Of a DNA stretch of 64,000 nt, positions 1 to 9,479 are shown piece after piece. This stretch comes from Diploptera punctata (lineage: Eukaryota > Arthropoda > Insecta > Blattodea > Blaberidae), in NCBI GenBank assembly GCA_030220185.1, contig JASPKZ010001251.1:1-64000 (forward strand), written 5' to 3'. The notes under the pieces were generated by a model. That model saw only the letters and a list, made by a program, of their open reading frames with translations. It was not told where the DNA came from and made no database searches. Both the position numbers and the translations under genes were made by a program. The first letter of the stretch is position 1. Each line of letters starts with the position of its first letter.

Positions 1-118
1 TCACAAGGATTGTGACGAAACCCTGGGTATGCTAGGAGTTATAAGTAGTATGAGGTGAGTGAATAAAAAATAAACAATATTAAAAAACCTCATAGTGTTA
101 TTTCCTATCTACATAACT
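1..118. mobile_element. PLE hammerhead unit, right arm only (cut by window edge)
   Basis: Only the outgoing arm lies in the window. It shows a stem II ending in GTGAC, then GAAA, a near-palindromic stem III (ACCCTGGGT), triplet GTA, TGCTAGGAG, the ATGAGGTGAG box and the closing CCTCATAGTG box at 88-97. It belongs to the same sub-family as the units at 51012 and 57455. The full end is on the right. Confidence 0.7.
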
Positions 119-265
119 TAATATGATCAAATTTACTTATTATCCATCCAGCAAATTTCCACTTTGTACTGATCCCAACCAAGTAATGATAATGAACGGC
201 ATTTCCTTAGGGGTTCAATGATTTTTTGTCAGCTTGTACTTACAGGCTAGAGATAAAATGGCCTT

Positions 266-829
266 TTTATTTAACTTTTATAGGAATTAATCACTATTAG
301 GTTTAATTTATGGTGAAATATTAATGTTTTTTCTTACCTCTCCTTATATAAATCTTCTAAGTAGATTGCGATTTCGAGTCCATAATGTCTCATCTTCAGT
401 CCTTCTATGGCGACTGTTGTTATGACGATTGGAAGAAACTCTTCTTTTCCCTCTGTTGGTGGTCCGTGAACCTCTGGATCAGGTAAAAATTTGCGGGAAT
501 TTTGAAGTTCATAAGTTTTTCCTTTGTTTTTCTGAATGTGGATCCTTTTCCCAAACCGTGAGTTTCCTTTTGTTTTTGTCTATTTGTTTAGTTTAGACTG
601 GCTTTTGATTCAATTAAATGTTTTTGGGACCAAGCATGAGCTGCTACTGCTGACTTTTCCACTTCTCCATTTTTTGATGTTTGCTAAGATGTTCCTTTCA
701 ATCTTGTTTTCAAATTTCTTTTCGTTTTTCCAATATAAATTTTGTCACAATCCCTGCATTTGATATGAATAAATTCCTGATTTGTTTTCATTTGAGGAGA
801 GGTAAGAACACATATTAATTTCACCATAA
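266..829 (-). mobile_element. Penelope-like element 3' fragment with GIY-YIG remnant
   Basis: Read on the minus strand, about 420-780 encodes a decayed PLE GIY-YIG endonuclease C-terminus (the KTKRNL..., AHAW and WEKIYIQK-type motifs are recognisable through frameshifts). The left end is full (ATCACTATTAGG-type box at about 288). The right end stops at the TTCACCATAA point used by all members of this sub-family. AAAATGGC(C)TT flanks both sides and looks like the target-site duplication. Confidence 0.75.
359..404 (-). ncRNA. hammerhead ribozyme motif (GAGAC sub-family, partly decayed)
   Basis: On the minus strand: CTGAAGA, extra T, stem II GAGAC.../GGACTC, GAAA, stem III ATCGCAAT, C, then TACTT, which should pair with the 5' stem I strand. 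The 5' strand reads AAGGA here instead of AAGTA, so stem I is weakened. Sister copies at 22349 and 50022 are better preserved. Confidence 0.6.
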
Positions 830-890
830 AATGGCTTCTTAGTTAACCCCTGTCATTCATGAATAAATATAAAAACAACTATACGACTAC

Positions 891-1120
891 CTTTTCAAGG
901 AATCTTCTTGTGGTGATGGTGATAAATGTTTCATAAGGACGATAGAAATAGTTTCCATACATCATTTGTTGTCCTTCTTGATTAGTCCATAATCTCTCAA
1001 TATTGATAATACTTGTATCCATCCCACGCTCCTTTGGTTCTGCATATACAAAGTCTCCAACTCTATAAACTTGTTGATTAAAACTACTGAATCTCCAGAT
1101 GACTGATTACCTCCAGCCTC
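891..1120 (-). CDS. PBRM1: polybromo exon: first BAH domain
   Basis: The reading VYRVGDFVYAEPKERG...INIERLW...YGNYFYRPYETF...RRFLEK matches the start of the first bromo-adjacent homology (BAH) domain of polybromo, which mediates protein and nucleosome contacts in the PBAF remodeller. The acceptor is CATGTAG at 1121-1127 and the donor is GTAGTC at 885-890. The first part (EAGGNQSSGDS) lies in a different frame from the domain itself, so one base is missing or extra near 1088-1092. This is the most C-terminal exon in the window. The rest of BAH1, BAH2 and the HMG box should continue below position 1. Identity is firm from the motif series; the exact exon ends are inferred from splice consensus. 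Confidence 0.9.
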
Positions 1121-1210
1121 CTACATGAAACTCATAAATACATGTCAAATTATTACTTATCTATTACAAAGAATGGATCAGAAAAGCTTGAATTAAGTCT
1201 ATTAAATATA

Positions 1211-1873
1211 TGTTAGGAAATAACACATATGAGCTTTATTTTAATTATATTTGAGTTTTGTATTTTGACTCACCACATATTTCTTGATTTTTAGGCAGAC
1301 TGGTTTCGCACGCTATCTCGTGCGACATTCTCGATACTTAACACAACTGTTGTCTTCTGTTGTCCTACCCCTGCAAATTGATTTCTGTGCCCACTGCTGA
1401 CTGACCGATGAACTTCCAAATCAATTTTTTTTTCCCCCCCTTTCACCAGGAATTTCAAAATTCTTGGATTTCTCTTTATTCTTGCATATGTAAATTTCCC
1501 CCCAAATTGTGAGTTCCTTAGATTTTTCTAAACTGTTTAAGTAATTTGCCTTAGTTTCAATTCTGTGGTTTTCTGACCATGCATGCTGCAAGCTATTGCA
1601 GATTTTCTATTCTCCATTTTTAATATTTCTAAGGTGTTCTTTCAAGCTGTATTTAAATAAAAAAGGAATTTAAAACCCAGAGTTGAAAAAACACCCTTAG
1701 AAATGTTAATAATGGAAAAATAGAAAAATCTGCAATGGTCAGAAAAATACAGAATTGGAAACTAAGGCAAAATACTTAAAACAGTTAGAAAAATCTAAGG
1801 AACTCAACAATTGGGAGAAAATTAACATATCAAGAAAAAAAAGAAAACCATGAATTTGAATTACTGGTGAATG

Positions 1874-1919
<46 letters not shown>

Positions 1920-2110
1920 TGATTTGGAACGTTTCATCGGTCAGCCAACAGAAGGGCACAGAAATCAATTTGCAGGAGGGGCAATCGCAAGACAACAGTT
2001 GTGAAACATTCAGAATGTTGCACAGATAGCAACGAAACCGATCTGCATAAAAATAAAAAATATGAGGTGAGTCAAAATACACAACTCAAATATAATTGAA
2101 TAAGTCATCC
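1211..2110. mobile_element. PLE fold-back unit with GIY-YIG remnants on both arms
   Basis: A roughly 900-bp imperfect palindrome with its centre near 1650. Both arms encode decayed GIY-YIG C-terminal sequence. Both end in a hammerhead-like module of the U3/A8 group (left arm near 1310-1345 on minus, right arm near 2000-2040 on plus: stem II GTTGC/GCAAC, then GAAA, then CTGCA). Outer boxes are GACTCACC-CATAT and ATATGAGGTGAGTC. The right arm is interrupted by a long A tract. Confidence 0.7.
1874..1917 (+). repeat. poly(A) tract inside PLE right arm
   Basis: Forty-four consecutive A. It interrupts the PLE coding remnant. It could be a slippage expansion or an assembly artefact in a homopolymer. 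Confidence 0.95.
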
Positions 2111-2816
2111 CCCATACTCTCTCAGCTAATAGCATGCCTGGTTCCTGATTAGCGGAAGAGAGTTTGATTCCTGTTAGGTTTGAATTTTTAATTTTAAAGA
2201 TGATATACAATTTTTTTAACTGATACGATTGTCCATCAGATGCCTGGATTAAATTCAAATACAATTTTTAAACTGAGACGATTGTGTGCCTTGATTAAAT
2301 TCAAAACCCTCGGAAGTACATATGTTGAGAAGACATGTGATGCATTGCTAGCATTTGTCCATCGGATAGGGTTGTTAAGCCTGATGTTCCTTGTAGCTTT
2401 TCAAACTTTTGGATGTGACTACATTTCTTTTGGTCTTATTTTATTGAGACTATGAATTGTAGGAATAGGGTACATGCCAGCATCGGGTTTCACCCACTGC
2501 CTCAGCACAACTCCCACACAACACACTAACATTTAAACATATACATGTCTACACTTGTCTCTCTATACAAGAAAGTACACTAACATATATGACACGGAGT
2601 GCCAAAGTGGGCCATAAATAGAAAAAAAAAGACTCCCATCAACTCTATTCACATATTGCAAAATCCAAAAACTTGAAAAGTGCATTGGCTGGAACCAAAA
2701 CAATGCATTGGGTCATATGAAAAAAAACTTGAGAAAGTCATCTTTAGACTTAATTTAACTCATAGGTAGCTTCACAAGAGACATTTTAGTAAGAGAATTG
2801 TAAGATGTTATATGAT

Positions 2817-3535
2817 TAAGGGTCTAATGTTTGAACGCATCAGACAGTACAGGCGTTTCTCCTGCTGAGAAAGTTTGATTCCAATTACATTGTCCCTTAC
2901 TCAGAAATCTATTAATGATATAATAATTGTAACTACCTGACGAGGTACCTAAGATCATAGCTAAAGATAGAAACTTATCGTGAAAATCCCGAAGGGAACC
3001 GATGTAGTTTGAACCTTTGCAGCTTTATCCAAGATGTCGGACCCTGAAGACTTTGATCATGGTTTCGGGTATATGCGGAGAAGAGGAATTTGATAGTCTA
3101 CCAAAGAATTCAACGGGAAGAACAGGAGAATCGGTCATAAATATTGCGCGATGCAGACCCCGATTGTATACGGTATTATTTGTGGGACGCAAGCTGATAA
3201 TAGCAGACAAAAATAACGGAAGTAGTTTTTATTGCTGAGAATTCTGGGTAATTTGTTGCCAAAATTACGAAAAACGGCAACTTTCATGCATGTACCGGTA
3301 AGTCGGCCGTTAATTCGATCTCAGCAATTTGCTTGGAAGTAATTTGAGTAGAGACTAATGTTGTTTTATAATTTATTATTTCACTCACCTCATACTTCAT
3401 ACTTACTATGCTAGGAATTATGAAGTATGAGGTGAGTGAATAAAAAATAAACAATATAAAAAAAAAACCTCATGGTATTATTTTCTATCTACATAACTTA
3501 ATAAGAGACTACTGTATTTGCATACAACCCTTAAA
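2817..3535 (+). mobile_element. GGGTCGTAT-ended DNA element, copy 1, interrupted by PLE unit
   Basis: The left end TTAAGGGTCTAATG and right end CATACAACCCTTAA are inverted, with TTAA at both borders. It contains the start of a small ORF (ATG at 3034, MSDPEDFDHG..., frameshifted) that matches the cleaner 63-residue frame of the copy at 45391. The same 5' leader occurs in all three copies in this window (also 45165 and 59047). A PLE hairpin (3355-3498) splits it near its right end. The 3-4 bp TTA(A) target suggests a PIF/Harbinger-like cut-and-paste element, but no transposase catalytic core is visible. Confidence 0.6.
3355..3498. mobile_element. short PLE fold-back unit inserted in DNA element copy 1
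   Basis: TTTCACTCACCTCATACTTCATA and its inverse flank a tiny loop. The right end is full (CCTCATGGTATTA at about 3469). AGAGACTAATG on the left and AGAGACTACTG on the right are the apparent target-site duplication. The ribozyme core has been lost from the centre, leaving only the outer arms (ACTATGCTAGGA). Confidence 0.75.
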
Positions 3536-3616
3536 ATGGTTTGAAGGTTTTCTTAACATGAGTGAGAGAACACTCTGTAGCTTGCTCCTTTGTGCACACA
3601 GCAATAATACTTATAA

Positions 3617-3943
3617 TATATAAATTAATGAGTCATTTTTAAACATCTTACCTCATCATTTCCTGTTTTTAATCAAACACGGTAACTATAATTTTCAAAT
3701 GATCTTGTCATTCATTTTCAACAACCCGCCATTATGACTACCGGATATTCGTTGGAATCTCCCAGATGCCAACGAATATCCGTAGTCCATAATGGCGGTT
3801 GAAAATGAATGACAAGATCATTTGAAAATTATAGTTACCGTGTTTGATAAAACAGGAAATATGAGGTAAGATGGTTAAAATGACTCATTAATTTATAAAT
3901 TAAAGAACCTCATAAATGTTGTTTCCCAATTTTAACTTTGAAT
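3617..3943. mobile_element. PLE fold-back unit, GAATGA sub-family (U3/A8 core)
   Basis: Two arms of about 120 bp meet near 3768. Each holds ATATCCGGTAGTCATAAT-type PLE 3' coding sequence and a ribozyme module, followed by ATGAGGTAAGATG. The right end is full (CCTCATAAATG). ATACTTATAATA occurs on both sides as a 12-bp target-site duplication. Confidence 0.8.
3795..3841 (+). ncRNA. hammerhead-like ribozyme, variant core UUGAAAA
   Basis: GCGG (stem I), TTGAAAAT (core with T3/A8 and the extra T10), GAATGA CAAGA TCATTT (stem II), GAAA, a palindrome-like stem III, triplet TTA, then CCGT pairing with GCGG. In this copy stem III is slightly altered (AATTATAGTT). The opposing arm (3679-3728, minus) has two extra bases between core and stem I. 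Confidence 0.6.
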
Positions 3944-4143
3944 ACTTATAATACTTTGGTACATTTTTTTTTTGTTTTTGTGGAAGAAAAATAAGTAGGT
4001 TATATTTTTCAATAAAAGTGTGAATATGGATGATTTAGCAGAAATTAAAAATTAAGCAAAAACCCACAGTATTAGTACATATGTTAATGAAACATCTTTG
4101 TTCTCTTCTGATAAATCTGTATAGTTTACAATAAATAAAATAC

Positions 4144-4309
4144 CCTCAATGAATCCTCAGAGCTCCGAGTTTCAGTCTCTTCTTCTGGCTGCTCTTGCAA
4201 CAATTTTCTGTTTGCCGTGTTGCCTCTACTGCAGCAGCCAAATGCAGTAAAGTAATAGTCTCAGGGCTGGAGAATGTAACAAATCACCTCCACGACACAG
4301 TTCATCCCC
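4144..4309 (-). CDS. PBRM1: polybromo exon: end of bromodomain 6 and linker
   Basis: The minus strand reads DELCRGGDLLHSPAL, then in another frame ETITLLHLAAAVEATRQT, then in a third frame KLLQEQPEEETETRSSEDSL. This matches the segment after BD6 of polybromo (vertebrate DELCKNGE...LSPAL...). The acceptor is TTTTTAG at 4310 and the donor is GTATTT at 4138-4143. The three frames require one added G near 4254 and one added A near 4204, both at short homopolymers. The G-run at the acceptor also has the wrong length to join the upstream exon in phase. These are typical sequencing indels. Confidence 0.85.
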
Positions 4310-4606
4310 CTAAAAATTATATTAATTCAAATCTTACATGATTGCAATATACAAGGTGCAGCAGAAGTCAGTTTAACTGAAAATGCAAATATATTATTTT
4401 TGCCCTTTGATATGTCTATATATATATATATATAAATACCGTACACATATATTTTTATATGTATATAAGCAGCAGTTGTTTGAAATTATATTCTGAAGTT
4501 CTCATATTCAAACTCCAGTTTCAACCAAATTGATTTTTTTCCGTGTAACCATGTGCAGCGGTTAATTGACTTATGCCACACCCTGTAAATAGTTATATCT
4601 TTAAGT

Positions 4607-4911
4607 AAAAGATAAAGTGACCCCAATTCAGGATTTAGAGGAGGCTCTTGGGGTGACAAGAGGTTAAAGCTCCCATCTTTCTTTAACATAACTGGCACAA
4701 GATGTCAGCTGGGTTGCCTGCCTTACCTGATGACTGCCTTTAACCCCAAGAACGTACATCTGGTATTCATTTCAGTTAAAGGATGAATCAATCCAAGGGA
4801 TAATGTTGCTGTCAGAAGTGTTAGTTCCAGATTAAAAATTCTGATCCCATCGGGAATAAAACCATAAACCTTCTGGCTTATAGCATGTTAACCAACCACA
4901 CTACAGCATGC
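4607..4911 (-). mobile_element. tRNA-derived SINE (family 2), diverged
   Basis: A roughly 300-bp minus-strand copy of the family represented by 23707-24003. It shares the AGATGTCAGCTGGGTTG block, the GGTATTCATTTCAGTTA block and a decayed tRNA-like head at its right end (TTCTGGCTTATAGCATG...ACCACACTACAG). Confidence 0.75.
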
Positions 4912-4984
4912 CCCATAATGTTCAAGTAAATGACAACATTTTTCCTTCCAATAAATAATAAGAAACATCTCATATGTGGGTGAA

Positions 4985-5567
4985 ATGATTTAGTGAAATT
5001 GGTTAAGGCAATACACTACAAGCTGGAAGATCAGGGATTCGAGTTTCCGATGGGGGTCAGATTTTTTTATTTGGTTACTACTTTTTTGGTGACAACATGG
5101 CTCCTGGAATCAACTCAGGTTGTAACGGAAATGAGTACTAGATGCTTGTTCTGGCAGTAAACACAATCATCACCAGAGTTGACAATATCGTTTTATATAT
5201 TAAATTTGGGAATTTTTTAACATTATGAGGTTCAATTAATAAGAATTCAATGAATCGTGATTTCTTCTTACCTCATACTTTATGTTTTTTTTTAACACAG
5301 CACTGCAGTATCGACGACCCATTGTCACCATCGTCATCTGTTTTCCACGACTGTCATGAAAACAGCTGACAATGGTGACAATGGGTCGCCGATACTGCAG
5401 TGTTGTGTTTAAAAAAACATAGAAGTATGAGGTAAGAAGGAATCACGATTCATTTAATTCTTATTGACATATCATGTTGATTGTCCCAGGAAGGTGGAAG
5501 CCTTAACCTCCTACTATCCCAAGGGCCTCCTAAAGGCCTGTAATAGAATCACTTTAAAAATCTGATA
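4985..5567 (+). mobile_element. tRNA-derived SINE (family 2) split by a PLE unit
   Basis: The tRNA-like head (GTTAAGGCAATACACTACAAGCTGGAA...) and body run to 5189. The remainder, with CCTCCTACTATCCCAAGGGCC, resumes at 5465. The interruption is the PLE hairpin 5190-5464. TTGACAATATC before it and TTGACATATC after it are the probable target-site duplication. Confidence 0.8.
5190..5464. mobile_element. PLE fold-back unit, GATA sub-family
   Basis: The left end is full (TTTGGGAATTTTTTAACATTATGAGG). Two inverted arms contain TGACGATGGTGACAATGG, GTCG(C/T)C, GATACTGCAGTG and the ATGAGGTAAGAAG box. The right end stops at CATTTAATTCTTA. Copies are at 17052, 57795, 58815 and 61672. The ribozyme-like core reads GATA where hammerheads need GAAA, so self-cleavage is doubtful. 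Confidence 0.85.
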
Positions 5568-5789
5568 TGTTAGAGTAAAATGAAGGTACAGTGCATATTT
5601 GTGCCATTAATGTGATCAGTCATGTAGAAGAAAATGATCAATAGCATTTAATATAAATTACAACCTATGGACATATAGTTCTTAACCTGTAGTCCATTCT
5701 AACATTGCATAGTGCAACATTTTCCTGACAATAGTAAAAAAATTAATTTACAAATCAAACTAAACTGGAGATAAACAAAATGTAACTTT

Positions 5790-6655
5790 TTAATGTTGAG
5801 TGATTCCGGGTTATGTGGCCGTGGTCCATAGTTGGTGTTTGATACCAGACGTTTCGGCCCTCAACTGCGGAGGGCATCTTCAGTGGCGAGTGCTTCTAGG
5901 TGTGTTTCCTGATCGGAAGATCTACTTAGAGTGAGCGCTGTGGACGTAGAGGACGTTGTATTGATACTAGTGGTGGGTGCAGGGTGAGTGGGCGTGGCTC
6001 TTGCTGATTGGCTAATGGTCGTCTCCTTGTTGTCACTGGTGTTAATTGCATTTATTTTCTAGTGTATGAAACCAGGCCTTAGACAGTTTGATAACCTTCC
6101 TCTTTTCTGTTAATATTTCCCTTTATGCTTGTATATTTCTATAGCCTCATCGGTATAATCTAGGGAAATAGTAAGGAAGTTGTGGCTAAAACTTGTGTAT
6201 CGTCGAATAGAATCTGGTGTCACAAGTTTTAGCCACAACTTCCTACTATTTCCCCAGATTATACCGAGAGGCTATAGAAATATACAAGCATAAGGGAAAT
6301 ATTAACAGAAAAGAGGAAGGTATCAAACTGTCTCAAGGCCTGGTTTCATACACTAGAAAATAAATGCATTAACACCAGTGACAACAAGGAGACGACCATT
6401 AGCCAATCAGCAAGAGCCACGCCCCTCACCTGCACCCACCACTAGTATCAATACAACGTCCTCTACGTCCACAGCGCTCACTCTAAGTAGATCTTCCGTT
6501 CAGGAAACACGCCTAGAAGCACTCGCCACTGAAGATGCCCTCCGCAGTTGAGGGCGACAACGTCTGGTATCAACACCAACTATGGACTTCACATGGCCAC
6601 CATCAACCACGGAATCACTACAACATCTATGACCGTAACCGGCCCGTGAAAGCCT
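5790..6655. mobile_element. PLE palindrome with GIY-YIG C-terminal remnant on both arms
   Basis: An 860-bp imperfect palindrome centred near 6215. Each arm runs from a GIY-YIG C-terminal tail (AIEIYKHK-like, then LSKAWFHTLENK) through ACTAGTATCAATACAACG to a CTGAAGATGCCCTCCGC hammerhead-like module and a CGGAATCACTAC end. The right end carries an extra GGCCCGTGAAAGCCT block, as at 47440-47465. Confidence 0.75.
5841..5887 (-). ncRNA. hammerhead-like ribozyme (GCCCTC stem II)
   Basis: On the minus strand: CTGAAGA, T, GCCCTC CGCAGTT GAGGGC, C, GAAA, CGTCTGG, TA. Core and stem II are intact apart from an extra C before GAAA. Stems I and III look weak. The copy on the other arm (6529-6575) reads GACA instead of GAAA. 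Confidence 0.5.
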
Positions 6656-6708
6656 GACATTCAACTAAATGTAACTTTTATAAATAAATCAGATTTTGAA
6701 AATACAAT

Positions 6709-7205
6709 AGGAAGTAACATTATGAGGTAAATTAATGAGACCATTTTTTTACACATCTTACTCATATTTTTGTTTTCTTTAAACCTGGGAACTATGTTTC
6801 AAGAGAACCATCTCTCTCATTTTCAAACCGATATTATGACTACACGGATTTTCGTTGGAATACTCCATCATAACATTGGCCATCTGGTGTTGATGTTATG
6901 AACTTCGAGATAAGATCATGTTTCATCAGGAATCTCAAAATTCATGGACCTAAACTTTGTTCTTCTGAATATATATCTTATCTCGAAGTTCATCAAATCA
7001 ACAACAAATGGCAATGTTATTGATGGAGATTCCAATGAAAATCCGGTAGTCAAAATGTCGGTGAAAAATGAGAGAGATGGTTTCTCTTGAGAACTAGTTC
7101 CCATGTTTAAAAAATATAAAATATGAGGTAAGATGTAAAAATAATACATTCATTACCGTTATATAAATTGTAATATACCTCATAGTGTTACGTCCTATTG
7201 TAATT
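6709..7205. mobile_element. PLE fold-back unit with 3' coding remnant (diverged)
   Basis: Arms around about 6950 encode FDIPDE-like and LEFIKSTPDGN-like PLE tails. Outer boxes are ATCTTACTCATA and ATATGAGGTAAGATG, with closing boxes AACATTATGAGG (6717) and CCTCATAGTGTTACG (7177). The module resembles the GAATGA sub-family but reads GAGA in place of GAAA. Both full-end boxes are present, which is unusual in this window. Confidence 0.65.
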
Positions 7206-7280
7206 TTTAATTGAAACAAATGTAAGTTTAAGAAGTCAGATTACATTAAGTCTGTCATTATTAAATGTGAAAAGATTTAC

Positions 7281-7461
7281 CTTTGTCTGATGAAGTATGA
7301 CTGTAACTCGATGGAATCTTCAAAGACCTGGGAATCAGTTCGAGACAAACGTCTGGCTCTTTCCAAACAAGCAAATATGTCCTCTTTGAAAAGTATCCAA
7401 TCGGCGATACAATCCTCTGTCAGCCTTCTCTTGATGAGATCTAGGGAGAAGAGCTCGAATC
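7281..7461 (-). CDS. PBRM1: polybromo exon: bromodomain 6, C-terminal half
   Basis: LDLIKRRLTEDCIADW, LFKEDIFACLERARR and RTDSQVFEDSIELQS match the last helices of the sixth polybromo bromodomain (vertebrate ERARRMNRTDSEIYEDAVEL). The acceptor is CACTGTAG at 7462 and the donor is GTAAAT at 7275-7280, ending in phase 2. The first residues (IRALLP) lie in another frame from LDLIKRR, so there is a small indel near 7440. Exon length modulo 3 also disagrees with the flanking phases. Confidence 0.92.
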
Positions 7462-7660
7462 CTACAGTGACAAAAAATATGGATACATACATCTAAAACA
7501 ACAATATGCACTTGCAAGAACACCATATACTGTTTTTTTTATTATTATTTAACACTTCTCACTGAAGGACAAACTATATTTGAAGAGAATTTTTTTTTTT
7601 GCAAAGATACAAGCAAAGGGTTTTATAGCATTTGGCGCAAGGGAACTTACAATGCATATA

Positions 7661-8997
7661 CGAGGGCGGTACGGAAAGTATCCGCACAATAATTTTTTGG
7701 GGCGTGTCATTGGTAGTGCAGCTAGAATGTTGAAATTCACAGAGATATAGTTTGAAGTTTTCACTACAATGTTATTTTTCTCAGGTGCACCCTCTTGCCG
7801 AGAGAAGCTTGAACTATGAAACAAAGATGGCGCGCATGCTACAGTTGTCCACCTGTGAGGAACAGAGAAGTGTTGTTCAATTTTGTGGGCCAAAGGGCAT
7901 AAACCCAGTGAAATTCACAGGGACATGCGTGGCGTTTATGGGGGATGATTGTATGGACCGTAGCAATGTCTCCAGGTGGGTGCACATTCTTCCAAGAGGG
8001 ACGCGTGAACCTTAGTGATTCGCCACGTCCGATCGGCCGACAACAGCAGCAATCCCACAGAATGTCCAGAGGCATTGAGGCGGCAATTCTGAACGAACGG
8101 CGTGTGCAACTGCGAGCCTTATCGCAGAAGTTCAACATTTCCTATGAAGCGGTGTACGATATTTGTTCATGAAATTTTGAAATTCCGTAAAGTTAGTGCT
8201 CGCTGGGTGCCTAAGAACCTGACAGACGACACACAAGGGCCAGCGAATGATGGCAAGCTTGGGACCATTAACGCGGTACACCGCACAAGGACATGACTTT
8301 CTGGAAGGAATCGTCACAGGTGATGATCGTGGGCGTACCACGACACGTCCGAAACAAAGCAAGCATCAAGGAGTGGAAACATGCTGGTTCCCCAGTAAAG
8401 AAAAAATTCAAAGTGACTCATATGCCAGGAAAGTGCTTGTGACAGTGTTCTGGGGCATTGCATGGTGTTTTTATTGGTGACTTTGCTAAACACGGGAACC
8501 ACTGTGAATGCTGCGGCCTACATTAAAACTTTGGTGAAGTTGCGTCATGCCATTCGTGACCAAACGTCACAACATTAACGTTAAACTTCTTCATGACAAT
8601 GCTCGCCCCCATGGTTGCTGGCTGTCGTTCGTCAGAAAATCGCCGAATTTGGTTGGGAGGTGCTCCAGCATCCACCATACAGTCCGGATCTTGGCACCAT
8701 CGGACTTTCATCTGTTTGGGTCCCATGAAGAAATTCCTGGCCGGCAAACGCTTTGAGACAGATCAGATGTGGAAGTGAAATCAGCAGTGCGCAGATGGCT
8801 ACACTCCAACCAAACGGACTTCTACGAACAGGGCATATTGAAACTGGTAACACGATGGAAAATGTGTTTGAGAAAGTTGGTGACTAATGTCGAAAAGTAG
8901 GTAAAAGATGTAAGTTCATTTGTTGATTTTTTTCCTTTTTTTTACTATTAAACTTTTTAAACAAAATTATTGTGCGTTACTTTCCGATCCGCCCTCG
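7661..8997 (+). mobile_element. mariner-family DNA transposon (decayed, both TIRs present)
   Basis: The left end CGAGGGCGGTACGGAAAGTA and the inverted right end CGAGGGCGGATCGGAAAGTA are terminal inverted repeats, extending to the shared CGCACAATAATTTT. TA lies on both sides, the target duplicated by mariner/Tc1 elements. Total length of about 1.34 kb is typical. It inserted into the tRNA-like frame unit 7546-9160. Confidence 0.95.
7827..8900 (+). pseudogene. mariner transposase pseudogene
   Basis: Starts MARMLQLSTCEEQRSVVQF and continues across several frames. Recognisable pieces in order: MDRSNVSRW, NLSDSPRPG, ERRVQLRALSQKFNISYEAV, VTGDD (first catalytic D region), KVLVTVFWG, the HDNARPH-type segment at about 8590 and YSPDLAPSDFHLFG at about 8680 (second and third catalytic D region), ending TNVEK. 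These are the helix-turn-helix and D,D34D landmarks of mariner transposases. At least five frame changes and a broken HDNARPH segment mean no transposase is made. Part of the damage may be sequencing indels. Confidence 0.92.
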
Positions 8998-9184
8998 TAA
9001 GAGAAAAAATTGTGTCTAGATCACAAACTCACCTCGGTAGCTCAGCTGGTAGAGCATTGGCCTGGAAGCCATAGGTCTGGGTTCGAGTCTTGTCTGGGGC
9101 AAATTTTTTTTCTTCAAATATAATTTTATCCTTCAGTGAGAAGTGTTAAATTAATAATAATAACATCAATAGAAGCCCTACTGG

Positions 9185-9425
9185 CTTTATAAAGTAGTGT
9201 TTAAATTCCCAATAAATGTGTTCTTAACTAAGAAGCTGGCCATTTGCAAAGATAGAAGCAAAGGTTTCATAGCATTTAGCACAAGGGAATTACAATGTAT
9301 ATAAAAAAAAAATTGCATTAGATCACAACCGCTCGGTAACTCAGTTGGAGAGCTTGCCCAGAAAACCAAGGTCCTGGTTGAGTCTCGGTTGGCAAACATT
9401 TTTTTCTTTCAAATACAATATACGT
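9185..9425 (+). mobile_element. tRNA-like frame unit, diverged second copy
   Basis: Directly downstream of the previous unit. It shares TTCCCAATAAATG, TTAACTAAGAAGC, CATTTGCAAAGATAGAAGC, GGGAATTACAATG, then a decayed tRNA-like head (CTCGGTAACTCAGTTGG...) and AAACATTTTTTTCTTTC. Confidence 0.7.
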
Positions 9426-9479
9426 TTATTTGCTGGCATAATTTGCACCCCCTGTGTATTTTGCACTCTTAATTTTTTA

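Larger units (their letters stand above)
7546..9160 (+). mobile_element. tRNA-like frame unit, split by a mariner element
   Basis: The left part (7546-7660) and right part (8998-9160) rejoin into the same unit seen at 42340-42662: CACTTCTCACTGAAGGA, AAGAGAA, GCATTTGGCGC, GGGAA, TACAATG, then AGAGAAAAA, a tRNA-like head at 9031-9100 and AAATTTTTTTTCTT. The head has a loop CTGGAAG but lacks other tRNA hallmarks. Not a functional tRNA gene. Confidence 0.75.

Noticed and set aside
1861..2082. Minus-strand frame with poly-phenylalanine
   Set aside because: Produced by translating the 44-base A tract at 1874-1917.
5190..5464. Active hammerhead in the GATA sub-family
   Set aside because: All copies read GAUA (or worse) where GAAA is invariant, and the base after stem III is G, not permitted as H17. 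Treated as ribozyme-derived but probably inactive.
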